Positions 24,893-33,372 of a DNA stretch of 64,000 nucleotides are shown here, in pieces. The stretch is taken from positions 283,853 to 347,852 of the forward strand of contig NZ_AGIK01000002.1 of assembly GCF_000230675.1 (NCBI RefSeq), written 5' to 3'. The position numbers and the translations under genes were made by a program. The first letter of the stretch is position 1. Each line of letters opens with the position of its first letter. The notes under the pieces are model-generated. The model saw only the letters and a list, made by a program, of their open reading frames with translations, ran no database searches and was not told the origin of the DNA. The stretch comes from Synechococcus sp. WH 8016 (GTDB taxonomy: Bacteria; Cyanobacteriota; Cyanobacteriia; PCC-6307; Cyanobiaceae).

Positions 24893-25105
24893 CTATGCCG
24901 CAGAGCACCGCATCACCTCCGCGATCCAAATGCCATAGGGAGACAACATCTGATTTGGCAGCGGCCAGGCTTGATCAGCGGTGAACATCCATGGTTTCTG
25001 CAGCGGATCTCTTCGGCCATCCACCTGCCACCACTCCAGCAAGAGCAAACTCCTCTCCTGGGTGACAAGAGACAAGTTCCCTGGGTCCGTAGCAGCGGGG
25101 GGCAC
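24893..25105 (-). pseudogene. mutY: Orphaned 5' fragment of the host mutY
   Basis: From GTG 25105 the frame encodes a MutY N-terminus (L-L-E-W-W-Q-V-D-G-R-R-D-P then K-P-W-M-F-T) and reaches W-I-A-E-V-M at the attachment core (24910-24919). It then runs into island sequence and stops at 24893. By eye it matches the N-terminus of the intact mutY at about 26 of 44 positions. It is the piece cut off by island insertion and is non-functional because it lacks everything after the catalytic Glu-Val-Met. Confidence 0.9.
24910..24919. other. Right attachment core of the mutY island
   Basis: GCATCACCTC, identical to 15367-15376. To its right the mutY 5' fragment continues; to its left the sequence no longer resembles mutY. 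Confidence 0.85.
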
Positions 25106-25128
25106 GATGGTGGTGATGCGAGAAAACC

Positions 25129-26028
25129 ATGGTGCACTGGCTAGCGGTTCTGGCGCCTTTCGCTCTCTGGCTTGGTGCGGGCTTTGTCGAACCAGCCAGA
25201 AGCAAGCCAGAAGCTCAGGAGCTGAAGCAGCTGAACCGCTCAGCGACGCATGCCGACCGCAACTGGCGCGCCTTTTGGAGGCATCACCTGGGAGATTGGA
25301 GAGGAAGCTGGACGCGCTATACCCCCTCCGGCAAGGTCAAGGAGACCTTCGCGAGCTCACGACTCTTCAGGGCAGACCCAGCCAAGAGTGAGATTGTCCA
25401 GGTGAATCGCTACCGCTATGCAGACGGGCGTTCGATCGAGAAAACGTGGGCATTCAACATCAAGGATCACAGTCAAGCGGATGGATTTGCCCATCCCGCC
25501 AGCGACGCCATGCGTGGTTTAGCCCTCGACAACGGCGCTGCGGCCTGGCTGATTCCCACCCTCAAACCCAACAAGTTCGCGCCCTTTGAACTCTTTCTCA
25601 AGCGTGGAGACATTCGCCACAGCGTCGGAGTGCTCTACGGGAAGAATGGTGAATTGCTGCGAACAGCCAGCATTAGAGAAAAGCGCGGAAGCCAATCAGA
25701 CATCGACTGGACAGACACCGTTGTCCAAGTAGAGCCTTGGAATCCCGTTGGCCGCTGGAAAGGTGAGCAGCGACAGATCCAAGCCAATCTCTCCCGCGTT
25801 CCCGTGCAGAGCTCCGATTGGCAGTGGATAGACAACCACCAGACCAACCACTTCTTACCGGATCGAATCATCCTGCGCTGTCCTGAGCGAATCACCCCGG
25901 GGCAAGCCTTCTTCATTCGCGTGATCTGGCTAGTGGATGACGGTGAGCTCCAGACGATCACAGCTCACTACAACAGCGAGTTTCAATTAATGGCTGTGAC
26001 GCACCACGCGCTCACACCCGAAAGCTGA
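25129..26028 (+). CDS. Conserved cyanobacterial protein, DUF3598-like
   Basis: The 299-residue product starts with a short hydrophobic segment (likely signal peptide or anchor). The body then opens R-N-W-R-A-F-W-R-H-H-L-G-D-W-R-G-S-W-T-R-Y, the W-rich opening of DUF3598 proteins. It continues as a mainly beta, lipocalin-like sequence, with I-I-L-R-C-P-E near residue 245 and R-V-I-W-L near 265. DUF3598 members are nearly restricted to cyanobacteria and have no firm function; a bilin- or lipid-binding barrel is a guess. It starts 23 bp from the orphan mutY fragment, divergently, so it marks the first host gene to the right of the island and may have shared the old mutY promoter region. Confidence 0.6.
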   Translation: MVHWLAVLAPFALWLGAGFVEPARSKPEAQELKQLNRSATHADRNWRAFWRHHLGDWRGSWTRYTPSGKVKETFASSRLFRADPAKSEIVQVNRYRYADGRSIEKTWAFNIKDHSQADGFAHPASDAMRGLALDNGAAAWLIPTLKPNKFAPFELFLKRGDIRHSVGVLYGKNGELLRTASIREKRGSQSDIDWTDTVVQVEPWNPVGRWKGEQRQIQANLSRVPVQSSDWQWIDNHQTNHFLPDRIILRCPERITPGQAFFIRVIWLVDDGELQTITAHYNSEFQLMAVTHHALTPES

Positions 26029-26133
26029 TCATGGGCCACACCTTAAGATTTGCGGTCAAACCACGGATTGGACTGCGTCTTACCGGGAAAGCGCTGCCGG
26101 TGATGACACTCACCTGGGACGCACTTCAAGGAA

Positions 26134-27297
26134 TTAAAACGTTGTGCGATTGGTCGTGGCCCCAGGCCCTGCGAGTGCTTCCTTGCGAAGCTGTTGGACC
26201 AAACCGTTGCGTTTGAGCTGGCTAATCGAAAGATTGATTCGCTTCACCGTTTCAGGATTGAGCTCAGGGGACAAAGCAAATCCTTGAAGCTCAGGGCGGA
26301 TCCCAGACATCGCCAAAACAGGGATGATTCCTGCAGAAGCCGCATGAGACTGGAGATAACGAAGCTGCAACTCGTCTGCCAGCACCGCATTCACGCGACC
26401 ATCCTTGACCGCCACCAAGGAATCGCGAATCGACTCGATAGGTACACGACCAGGCTGAGATTGACGCGAAGAAGCCGTCAACCGAATTCCAATCTCCTTC
26501 AATAACTCTTCACTCACAGTTCCCGATTTATAGCCAATACGCATACCTGATAATTCATCAAAAGAACTCAAACGACGACTGGCTAAACCCTGTGCCTCTT
26601 GAACTAATTCCACAGTGAGAAACCCCACCAAAACTGCACTGGAAATATTGCGAACGACATAGCCCGCTATTAACACAGCGCGGCCTCTGGACGTATTAAT
26701 AATCTCCGCATCTCCCTCCCCAGTCAGAATAATCGTAAATATTTTGACAAATCGATGCAAGCGACCCTTCCCCCCATATTTGACCAATCTCGAATAATCT
26801 TCAACCCACCAAACAAGTGCACTCATCACAAACAACGACAATGTCAAAAGGGCGACCATCCGCAACAACGAAGGGCTGAGCATCGCTGCAAGAAAAGCTC
26901 GACTCAAGCTGAACGGATCATTGGCAACCATGACCGCCTGGCCATCTTCCTGAAAAGGCAAGCTAAATCTATAATTGCGAAGTCGGTTAGGGCTTAAATT
27001 AATACATTCAACAGCCACATCAAGGTCATTAGTACGAGTCGCATCCAACATCGATGCAATGGAAGGCATCCGAATCAGCCTGTAATGAAGATTCTCGCGC
27101 TGTGCAACTTGCGTCCAAAGTTCGACAGCCAGACCCTTCCAGATACCAGATTCGCGATAACTGCAGGGCTGACTTCCATCAACGACACCGACCCGTAAAA
27201 CTCGCGGTTCTGCCAAACCAGCCACAGGAACGCATACACTCCAGCCAAGCAGCAGAGAAGCAGCAATTAAGAAGCGACGCCTAAAGAGTTGATTCAT
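26134..27297 (-). CDS. GluR0-like ligand-gated ion channel with altered pore motif
   Basis: A signal peptide is followed by a periplasmic-binding-protein fold (L-R-V-G-V-V-D-G onwards). This fold is split by a channel module: a membrane helix (about residues 145-165), a re-entrant P-loop, and a second membrane helix (about 205-230), after which the second lobe (M-R-I-G-Y-K-S-G-T) resumes. That is the architecture of prokaryotic glutamate receptors such as Synechocystis GluR0. The selectivity region reads L-T-G-E-G-D where GluR0 has T-V-G-Y-G-D, so tyrosine is replaced by glutamate. The S1/S2 lobes should bind an amino acid. The ATG at 27297 gives the cleanest signal peptide; ATG 27324 is also in frame. 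Similar genes are annotated as GIC-family channels in marine picocyanobacteria. Confidence 0.82.
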   Translation of the reverse strand: MNQLFRRRFLIAASLLLGWSVCVPVAGLAEPRVLRVGVVDGSQPCSYRESGIWKGLAVELWTQVAQRENLHYRLIRMPSIASMLDATRTNDLDVAVECINLSPNRLRNYRFSLPFQEDGQAVMVANDPFSLSRAFLAAMLSPSLLRMVALLTLSLFVMSALVWWVEDYSRLVKYGGKGRLHRFVKIFTIILTGEGDAEIINTSRGRAVLIAGYVVRNISSAVLVGFLTVELVQEAQGLASRRLSSFDELSGMRIGYKSGTVSEELLKEIGIRLTASSRQSQPGRVPIESIRDSLVAVKDGRVNAVLADELQLRYLQSHAASAGIIPVLAMSGIRPELQGFALSPELNPETVKRINLSISQLKRNGLVQQLRKEALAGPGATTNRTTF

Positions 27298-27589
27298 TCT
27301 CAACCCACGAACAACTTTCCCCATAAATCATTCCGACACGAAAGCACTGATCTTCAAAACGTTAATTCCCACAAGCCGCTAGTAAAATAATACAATCACA
27401 GACGCAATGCAAGCTGGCAAGCAACTAGATACCGGCGCAAATACATTGCAAATTACTTGATCACCAATATCCGAGAACCTTTATTGATGCCTACAAAAAT
27501 ATTTAACTTGCAAGAGTGAGGCATAAAAAATAAGACACTCAGCTCAATTCACCTGAGCCTCCTTCTCATTCCGAATCTGAATGCGAATC

Positions 27590-27720
27590 GACAAACGCAG
27601 GAAGGGAAAGAACGTCACACCTCAAAGAACCGCTTTGGCCAAGCTGATCACCTAGGTTTCATCCGTCTGATTCATTTCGGATTGAGCAGCAACGTGCAAC
27701 GCCCTGCCCGCAAACTGCGG
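27590..27720 (+). pseudogene. Degenerate duplicate of the 5' end of the following glycosyltransferase
   Basis: This stretch resembles 27769-27900, the leader and first codons of the next gene. Both contain GACAAACG, GGAAAG, CCGCTTTGGCCA(A/G)GCTGATCA, and later GTGCAACGCC. In this copy the TTG-started frame stops after six codons. The offset is about 180 bp, indicating a tandem duplication that has decayed. The rest of the 27325-27815 intergenic region shows no other feature. Confidence 0.6.
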
Positions 27721-27815
27721 GGTTACTTCCGCACATTGCGGCAATGCCGGCCGATTCAGCAAGCAAAATGACAAACGTGGGAAAGTGAAGAAACGCCAGA
27801 TCTCACATCACCGCT

Positions 27816-28913
27816 TTGGCCAGGCTGATCAACTTACTTTCATGGCGTCCAGGCCATTCCGGATTTGGCAGCTACGTGCAACGCCTCGTCCCGGAACTGG
27901 ATGGATGGCGGCTTCAGCTTGACGAAAACGGGAAAGGCATTCTCCTTCCACGTGAACAGTGGAGTTCGATCGCACCTCCACAAGCACCAAACTTTTTCAT
28001 GCGCTTGCTGCAGAGCAATGCCATGGCACAACACGGTCTCAACCTGAAGGATGTCCTGCAAAGCAAGGTCGACATTGAGGATTTGGAGGTGATTTATTCA
28101 CCTTTTTTCGAGGCTTTGCTCGGCTTCCCAGAGATTCCTCAGCTGATCACATGCCACGACCTCACTCCTCTCACCTTGCCGGCAAGTCGGAGAGCTTGGT
28201 TGAAATACCGGTTTTGGCAACCCAAACACCTCCATTGCGCTACGCGGGTGATTGCGATCAGCCGTCATGTGGCCAATCAACTCATCGCATTCGGCCTGCC
28301 CGGAGATCACATCAGCGTGGTCCCCAATGGAATTCGGATAGAGAGGCCAGCCTTAAGCGCCCCTACCAGCGAAGACCTCGTGGTGCTAGCTCGCCATGAC
28401 GCCAACAAAAATCTGATTGCTCTGGTTCGAGCCCTCGCAACCGTACAAAAACGGCTCCCACACTGGCGTGGGGTGCTGCGAATCATCGGACGTAAGGGTA
28501 AATCCACGCCGATGATTCAACGCTACCAACGCGCTCTTCCTAGGCCCAACGGACTTGAGTGCATCCAATCCATGACGTCAGAGACTCTCATACAAACCCT
28601 GAGGGGCAGCTTGGCGCTGATTTCAGCCTCATTAAATGAGGGCTTCGACTACCCGGTCCTTGAAGCGAAAGCAGAAGGACTTCCAACCTTGATCAGCGCA
28701 ATACCCGTCCATCAGGAATTTCATCAGGATTCGTCGTTATTTTTTCCAGCAGACGACGATGGAACAGTGCTGACGCAACAGCTATCTACGCTCCTTAACG
28801 ATCGAGCTGGCTGGACACAACTCTCCACAGCCGGTCGGGTCTTAACTGAATCCCTATCCGTCCAACGGCAAGCAGAAAGCATCCGCCAACACATCTCGGA
28901 ATTGGCTCGCTAG
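27816..28913 (+). CDS. GT4-family glycosyltransferase
   Basis: This 365-residue GT-B enzyme moves sugar from a nucleotide-sugar donor to an acceptor, probably in envelope polysaccharide synthesis at the cytoplasmic face. The linker motif A-I-S-R-H-V-A-N-Q and V-V-P-N-G-I appear near residues 147-170. The donor-site E-G-F-D-Y-P-V-L-E-A near 275 is the E-x7-E signature of family 4, with catalytic and ribose-binding glutamates. The start is a TTG at 27816; upstream in-frame ATG 27768 is followed by a stop, so TTG is the best choice, although the ribosome site is weak. A broken copy of this gene's beginning lies just upstream. The efflux adaptor gene follows directly. Confidence 0.85.
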   Translation: MARLINLLSWRPGHSGFGSYVQRLVPELDGWRLQLDENGKGILLPREQWSSIAPPQAPNFFMRLLQSNAMAQHGLNLKDVLQSKVDIEDLEVIYSPFFEALLGFPEIPQLITCHDLTPLTLPASRRAWLKYRFWQPKHLHCATRVIAISRHVANQLIAFGLPGDHISVVPNGIRIERPALSAPTSEDLVVLARHDANKNLIALVRALATVQKRLPHWRGVLRIIGRKGKSTPMIQRYQRALPRPNGLECIQSMTSETLIQTLRGSLALISASLNEGFDYPVLEAKAEGLPTLISAIPVHQEFHQDSSLFFPADDDGTVLTQQLSTLLNDRAGWTQLSTAGRVLTESLSVQRQAESIRQHISELAR

Positions 28914-28985
28914 TTGTCAGCAACAAGCTGGGGCCTCATCTGCCTCCAAGAAGAGGTAAGGTCCGCGCATCTCATCGGTTGCATT

Positions 28986-30113
28986 GTGCGGGCTCCCCTT
29001 GCTGTTGGACTGACTCTCACCGTTGCCCTTGCCGCATGCGGGCAGAGCAAGACATCCGGCGCGACCTTCTTATCCATCAACACCGCAACAATCTCTCAGG
29101 GCAGCTTCAAACCCAGCATCAAAGCGATTAGCCCTCTTGAGTCCACCACCAACGTGACGCTCAGCCCTGAAACAGATGGCCGGGTGATCAAGAAACTGGT
29201 CAGGGAAGGAGATCAAGTTCAAGCAGGTCAGGTGATTCTTGTGCTCGACAACACGCAACTGAGCGCCAAGCTCGATGCTTCTAAATCACAAGCTCGTTAT
29301 GACAAAGTCAATGCTGAAAGATACCAATTTCTTTATGAACAAGGAGCCGCATCAGCGAAACGTCGTGATGCTTACGCAACAAAAGCGATCACATCAAGAG
29401 ATCAAGCCATCACTGACAAGGCCAACCTTAATTATAAGTTTGTGCGCTCTCCAATCAATGGAGTGATCGGTGACTTAGACACCGTAAAGATCGGTGATTA
29501 CGTCAAAACCGGGGATGTTATTACAGGAATTGTGGACAACTCCACTCTCTGGACCTTGATAGAAATTCCAGCATCGCAGGGATCCCTGGTAAAAGTGGGG
29601 CAACCTGTGCAGCTTGAATCTCAATCCACCCCACCAGTTACTGGTGAAGGAACAATCACCTTTGTATCGCCTTACTATGCAATTCCAAAAGCCGGTAATC
29701 CTCCCAACACGCTAATGGTGAAGGCGGTTTTCCCCAACCTCACCGGACAATTAAAAACAGGTCAATATGTTGCGTCCGAAATCATTACCGGATCGAGTGA
29801 ACAGTTAGCGGTACCGGTACAGGCCGTAATGATGCAAGCGCAGCAGCCGTTCGTTTATGAGGTGGTTCCCGTGAGCAAGGCGCTGCCGCAAATCAAACGC
29901 TCACCCAACGCAACAGCTCAAGCGTTGAAAAAACTGGAAAAGCTCCCAGGCAACACCCCGATCGTGCTGCAAACGAAGGTGCAACTGGGGGATCTGCAAA
30001 ACAACCTGTATCCGGTGATATCCGGACTGAGAGCCGGGGCCAAAGTGGCGATTAGCAACACAAGTCGGCTACGCAGTGGAATGCCTGTGAACGTTTCAGC
30101 AGGAGCCAACTAA
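28986..30113 (+). CDS. RND efflux periplasmic adaptor lipoprotein (MexA/AcrA type)
   Basis: GTG 28986 gives a lipoprotein signal with lipobox L-A-A-C, so the protein should be anchored in the cytoplasmic membrane facing the periplasm. It contains the lipoyl-like half motif (G-R-V-I-K-K-L-V-R-E-G-D-Q-V-Q-A-G-Q), a short helical hairpin, the second lipoyl half (V-R-S-P-I-N-G-V-I-G) and a beta-barrel domain, the standard adaptor order. The hairpin is short compared with AcrA. The frame is open to TTG 28914, but that start would bury the signal. It links the inner-membrane RND pump, encoded 4 bases downstream, to an outer-membrane channel not in this window. Confidence 0.9.
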   Translation: MRAPLAVGLTLTVALAACGQSKTSGATFLSINTATISQGSFKPSIKAISPLESTTNVTLSPETDGRVIKKLVREGDQVQAGQVILVLDNTQLSAKLDASKSQARYDKVNAERYQFLYEQGAASAKRRDAYATKAITSRDQAITDKANLNYKFVRSPINGVIGDLDTVKIGDYVKTGDVITGIVDNSTLWTLIEIPASQGSLVKVGQPVQLESQSTPPVTGEGTITFVSPYYAIPKAGNPPNTLMVKAVFPNLTGQLKTGQYVASEIITGSSEQLAVPVQAVMMQAQQPFVYEVVPVSKALPQIKRSPNATAQALKKLEKLPGNTPIVLQTKVQLGDLQNNLYPVISGLRAGAKVAISNTSRLRSGMPVNVSAGAN

Positions 30114-30117
30114 GCCG

Positions 30118-33100
30118 ATGGCTTTCTCCGACAATTTCATCAAGCGACCGGTCCTGACGACGGTCTGCAGCATTTTAATTGTGCTCGTCGGGCTGATCTC
30201 GATCCCGATTCTGCCCATTGCCAACCTGCCAAACATTGCCAATCCTCTGATCCTGGTCAGTGCGACCTATGGAGGCGCCAATGCGGAGGTCACCGAGCAA
30301 GCGGTGACCAATCCCTTGGAGCAACAGATCAATGGCGTTCCCGGAGTGAGCTACATCTCCTCGAACACCGACATGACGGGCAACAGCACCATCAATGTCT
30401 ATTTCGACCAAACAACAGACATTGATATCGATCAGGTGAATGTTCAGAACCGTGTGTCTCTGGCCAATCCCCAACTCCCAGACCAGGTGAAAGAAACAGG
30501 GGTCTCCGTAACGCAAAGCAACCCCTCCATCCTTCTTGCCTATGAGATCAGTTCCAGCGAAGGACAATTTGATGCTGCTTTTTTAAACGGACTCGTCTAC
30601 GAACAGCTCTATTACCCGCTTTCGCGGGTGGAAGGCGTTGCCAATGTCACGATCTGGGGAGGTGCCAATCCTGCCTTCTGGCTGTTTGTTGATCCAAGCA
30701 AACTTGCAGCCAACAAACTCACATCTGAAGACGTGCTGAATGCAGTGCAGTCTCAAAACAGCGTGGCTGTTGGTGGCCTGGTTGGAGGACCTCCAGCCTC
30801 AGGCGACCAGGCCTACACCTATCCGATTGTGGTGGAGAACAACGGCAACCTGATTTCGATCGATGACTTCAACAACCTGATCCTCAGCCGCTCGCCCTCC
30901 GGCAATCTGCTCAAACTGAAGGATGTCGGCGAAGTCCGATACGGCAGCAACTCGTACTCAATACAGGTCGTTGATAAAAACGAAACTGAAGCGCTCACGA
31001 TTGCTGTTTTCCAAACTCCTTCGAGCAATGCTCTTGATGTATCAGAAGGCGTTATTGATCAAATCAACCAGTTCAAAAGCACAGTGCCTCCTGGCGTCAC
31101 GATTAATCAGATTTATGACATCGGCCAGTTCATCGAATCCTCCGTTAATGGCGTCATTGACGCGCTCGGACTGGCGATCGTATTGGTGTTAATCATCCTG
31201 TTTCTTTTCCTCCAGAACTGGCGCGCCACCGTCGTGCCCAGCCTCGCCATTCCGATTTCTCTGGTGGGAACATTCGCCTTCCTCAATGTCTTCGGGTTTT
31301 CGATCAATCAACTCACATTGCTGGGCCTTGTGCTGGCCACAGGCCTTGTTGTGGATGACGCCATCGTTGTGATCGAAGCGGTCTCCACCAACATCGACCA
31401 AGGAATGAAGCCCCGCGAAGCAGCACTGGCATGCATGGGCGAGCTCTTCGGTGCGCTGCTTGCCACCGCCCTCGTGCTGATGGCGGTGTTTGTTCCCGTT
31501 GCCTTTTATCCAGGTGGGATCGGGATCATCTACAAACAGTTCGCACTCACGATCGCCTTTTCGGTAGCCATCTCTGCATTTAATGCACTGACGTTTTCAC
31601 CGATGCTCTCGGGTTTGATCCTTTCGCAGAAAAAACCACCGGAAGCGAAGGGTCGCAGTTGGATAGTGGTGGGAGTGATCGTGGGATTGGCCTTTGGCCG
31701 CTTCAGTGCTGCTTCCTTTGGCAACTGGACTTACGTCGCGGGCATCGTGATCGGTGCCCTCGCTGGATCGAACCTGCCGCTGATCTTCAAGGTGTTCAAC
31801 CGCAATTTCGAGCGTCTTGAAAACACCTACTCCAGGCTTCTCAAACGGATGATCCAAGCCCGCCGGATCGTGCTGGCTGGATTGGTTGTAGGCATCGTGG
31901 CGACAGGTTTCGCTTTCACGACCCTGCCAACAGCCTTCATCCCCGATGAAGACCAAGGCTATGGAGTGGGAATTTTCCAACTTCAAAATGGGGCTTCCCT
32001 GGTGGAAACCAAAAAGCTTGGCAACCAAATCGCCAAGGTTCTCAGTGAAGAAGACGATGTCGCCAATGCCTCAATCATCAACGGCTACAGCTTCAATGGC
32101 TCCAGTCCTGATCAAGGTGTCTTTTTCTTTGGCCTCCAGCCCTTAGAGGAACGCAAAGGCGCTGAACACAGTTCCGATGCCATCGTCAAACGGCTCAATG
32201 CCAAATTAATTGAATTAAGCGACGGCCTCGCTAGGGCTTCAGGCCCACCAGCGGTGCCTGGCTTCTCCGCCCAAGGAGGATTCTACTTCCAATTCAATGA
32301 CCTCAGCAACGGTGCCTACAGCTTCAACGAACTCTCCGATTTGGCGGGCCAACTGATCAAGACGGCTGATGCAAGCGGAGACTTTTCCAGCGTTTACACG
32401 CAGTTCACCCCAAGCGCTCCAGCGATCGGCCTCAACCTCAATCGCGAGGTGATGGGGGCTCTCAACGTCGACTTCAAAGAGGCGATGGACACGATTTCTG
32501 CGCTAGCTGGCAGTAGCTACTCCGGACTCACCTACGAGAGCGGACAAGTCCGCAGCATCTACGTGCAGGGAACGCCAAATCAACGGGAAAATATCGATGA
32601 CATCCTTAGTTACTACGTTCGATCAAATGATGGCGAACTAGTCCAGGTGTCGCAATTTGCTGAAGCCGAGCTGAGCAGCGCCCCGCCTGTGATCAGCCAT
32701 TACAACTTGAGCCGCACCGTGCTGATTCAGGGCGCGGAAGCGATTGGCAAGAGCAGCGGTCAGGCCCTGAGCAAAATCCAGCAATTGTTTAAAGCTGAGA
32801 CTTACACCAACATTGGTTCTGCCTTTACCGGTCTGGCAGCGCTGCAGCTCTCCGCAGGCAACGCGAGCGTCCTGGTCTTTGGACTTGGGGTGCTGATTGT
32901 GTATCTCGTGCTTTCAGCCCAGTACGAGAGTTACATCACACCGATCATCATCCTGGCAACAGTGCCCCTGGCCATGCTTGGTGCCCTCGCCTTTCTTGCG
33001 ATTCGCTCCATCGATTTGAACATCTATGCACAAATTGGCCTGGTTACCTTGATCGGCTTAGCAGCGAAGAATGGAATTTTGATCGTGGAGGTCGCCGAAC

Positions 33101-33372
33101 AAAAACTTAAGGAGGGGAAAAGTAGCGTGATCGCCGTGATCGAATCAGCCGAATCGCGGCTTCGTCCCATCCTGATGACAGCGACGGCCGCGCTTGCCGG
33201 TTTCTTACCTCTCGTGGTCGCCAATGGTGCAGGAGCGAGTGCACAACAATCCCTTGGCACAGTGATTTTTGGTGGATTGGTTGTTGCCACCGTGCTCTCC
33301 TTGGGAGTGGTTCCCCCTGTTTATGTGCTGGTCAAAGATCTGGAGAGCAGGCTCTTGTCACCCAGCCAATGA
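30118..33372 (+). CDS. RND multidrug efflux transporter (HAE1/AcrB type)
   Basis: The 1084-residue protein has the AcrB layout: an N-terminal helix (F-I-K-R-P-V-L-T-T-V), two large periplasmic loops each followed by helix bundles, and the proton-relay aspartates in G-L-V-V-D-D-A-I-V-V-I-E near residue 412. The motif G-L-A-A-K-N-G-I-L-I-V-E near 980 carries the matching lysine/asparagine site in the second half. It exports hydrophobic compounds using the proton gradient, with the adaptor encoded just upstream. Its stop overlaps the next gene by 4 bp (ATGA). The exported substrate is not predictable. Confidence 0.95.
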   Translation: MAFSDNFIKRPVLTTVCSILIVLVGLISIPILPIANLPNIANPLILVSATYGGANAEVTEQAVTNPLEQQINGVPGVSYISSNTDMTGNSTINVYFDQTTDIDIDQVNVQNRVSLANPQLPDQVKETGVSVTQSNPSILLAYEISSSEGQFDAAFLNGLVYEQLYYPLSRVEGVANVTIWGGANPAFWLFVDPSKLAANKLTSEDVLNAVQSQNSVAVGGLVGGPPASGDQAYTYPIVVENNGNLISIDDFNNLILSRSPSGNLLKLKDVGEVRYGSNSYSIQVVDKNETEALTIAVFQTPSSNALDVSEGVIDQINQFKSTVPPGVTINQIYDIGQFIESSVNGVIDALGLAIVLVLIILFLFLQNWRATVVPSLAIPISLVGTFAFLNVFGFSINQLTLLGLVLATGLVVDDAIVVIEAVSTNIDQGMKPREAALACMGELFGALLATALVLMAVFVPVAFYPGGIGIIYKQFALTIAFSVAISAFNALTFSPMLSGLILSQKKPPEAKGRSWIVVGVIVGLAFGRFSAASFGNWTYVAGIVIGALAGSNLPLIFKVFNRNFERLENTYSRLLKRMIQARRIVLAGLVVGIVATGFAFTTLPTAFIPDEDQGYGVGIFQLQNGASLVETKKLGNQIAKVLSEEDDVANASIINGYSFNGSSPDQGVFFFGLQPLEERKGAEHSSDAIVKRLNAKLIELSDGLARASGPPAVPGFSAQGGFYFQFNDLSNGAYSFNELSDLAGQLIKTADASGDFSSVYTQFTPSAPAIGLNLNREVMGALNVDFKEAMDTISALAGSSYSGLTYESGQVRSIYVQGTPNQRENIDDILSYYVRSNDGELVQVSQFAEAELSSAPPVISHYNLSRTVLIQGAEAIGKSSGQALSKIQQLFKAETYTNIGSAFTGLAALQLSAGNASVLVFGLGVLIVYLVLSAQYESYITPIIILATVPLAMLGALAFLAIRSIDLNIYAQIGLVTLIGLAAKNGILIVEVAEQKLKEGKSSVIAVIESAESRLRPILMTATAALAGFLPLVVANGAGASAQQSLGTVIFGGLVVATVLSLGVVPPVYVLVKDLESRLLSPSQ

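Larger units (their letters stand above)
15377..24909. mobile_element. Genomic island integrated in mutY by a large serine recombinase
   Basis: The 9.5 kb element is bounded by a 10-bp direct repeat lying in mutY codons. One side holds complete mutY; the other holds only the mutY 5' fragment, which runs into island sequence and stops at 24893. The integrase gene ends 51 bp from the right core, the normal position for a serine integrase beside its attP. Contents from left: replacement mutY 5' end, serine resolvase, small protein, DUF411 protein, PepSY-like/DUF3721/DUF305 operon, MerR regulator, multicopper oxidase remnant, TerS-like protein, nested palindrome, Rep-like primase/helicase and integrase. 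No capsid, tail or conjugation genes are present, so it could be an integrative replicon or a phage satellite rather than a prophage. Confidence 0.85.

Noticed and set aside
15377..24909. Island as a tycheposon or tRNA-linked island
   Set aside because: There is no tRNA gene or tyrosine recombinase; the ends lie in mutY and the integrase is a serine recombinase.
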